From positions 3,471,501 to 3,501,000 of the forward strand of contig NC_135561.1 of assembly GCF_964340395.1 (NCBI RefSeq): a stretch of DNA of 29,500 bases, written 5' to 3'. Both the position numbers and the translations under genes were made by a program. Within the stretch, counting starts at the first letter, position 1; every line of letters starts with the position of its first letter. Positions 29,333-29,500 of this stretch are shown piece by piece. The DNA comes from Glandiceps talaboti (lineage: Eukaryota > Hemichordata > Enteropneusta > Spengelidae). The notes beneath the pieces were generated by a model. It searched no databases and was not told the DNA's origin. It saw only the letters and a list, made by a program, of their open reading frames with translations.

Positions 29333-29380
29333 GTTGACAGAAGGATTGAATTGGGTTTTAGGGTAGGAAAGCAACAATAA
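29333..29380 (+). CDS. possible terminal coding segment
   Basis: An excellent acceptor (CATACTTTTTTACATTTCAG) is followed in phase 0 by VDRRIELGFRVGKQQ and TAA. It would continue the phase-0 exon at 27655-27717. A donor-like AGG|GTAGGA inside leaves open that it is internal. Very short, so support is the acceptor only. Confidence 0.2.
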   Translation, partial: VDRRIELGFRVGKQQ

Positions 29381-29500
29381 CAATGCCATCCACCACCACT
29401 ACCTTCCTATCAAGTATTTTCCATAACATGCACCCCTGGCTAATCACCCCATCTCATCTGCAAACACCCACCCCCATCCCCAACCACACCCTCCTCCATT
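29381..29500. other. C-rich low-complexity window end
   Basis: Base composition changes sharply to C/A-rich (CCACCACC, then runs such as CCCACCCCCATCCCCAACC) up to the window edge. It could be a simple-repeat region or untranslated sequence. Confidence 0.6.

Overview
This window looks like ordinary, intron-rich, AT-rich nuclear DNA from a metazoan, most likely a marine invertebrate. The composition is about two-thirds A+T (judged by eye, not counted). There is no long reading frame, operon, rRNA or tRNA. It is rich in tetra- and pentanucleotide microsatellites, short minisatellites with 30, 39, 44 and 57 bp units, decayed dispersed repeats, and the palindrome TACATGTA. An (ATTCT)n tail follows an AATAAA-type end of a retroposed-looking element. 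I cannot name the species; mollusc-like lophotrochozoans and other marine invertebrates are compatible.

No complete gene can be built and no protein family is recognised. The most credible coding piece is a minus-strand first coding exon (8296-8418) with an in-frame upstream stop, a good start context and a CAG|GTAAGT donor. Weaker exon-like pieces are on the minus strand at 595-649, 703-904, 2517-2743, 3903-4053, 12154-12243 and 25653-25901, and on the plus strand at 7842-7928, 9226-9357, 15499-15668, 22628-22765, 24974-25109, 25467-25534, 27655-27717 and 29333-29380. They rest on splice-site quality, open phase and protein-like composition only. Short open frames are frequent by chance in such DNA, so confidence is low to moderate.

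Layout: 1-1230 holds a 57-bp minisatellite, coding-like minus pieces and a 39-bp repeat. 1231-7840 is mostly unique AT-rich DNA with two weak minus exons, a possible decayed hammerhead-ribozyme-bearing repeat (4776-5043) and small duplications. 7840-9360 is the richest gene-like zone. 9875-10126 is one copy of a dispersed repeat with another copy at 24239-24495. 13506-14067 is a large (GTAT)n array. 16050-17280 has the (ATTCT)n tail and a 30-bp minisatellite. 18000-24130 carries several mutually similar dispersed repeats, a second hammerhead-like motif (20196-20240) and a candidate terminal exon with a polyadenylation signal (22628-22823). 24571-24776 is a 44-bp hairpin minisatellite. 24960-29380 has more weak exon candidates, then a C-rich low-complexity end.

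I see no clear new biological system. The most interesting leads are the two hammerhead-like motifs and the unclassified dispersed families.
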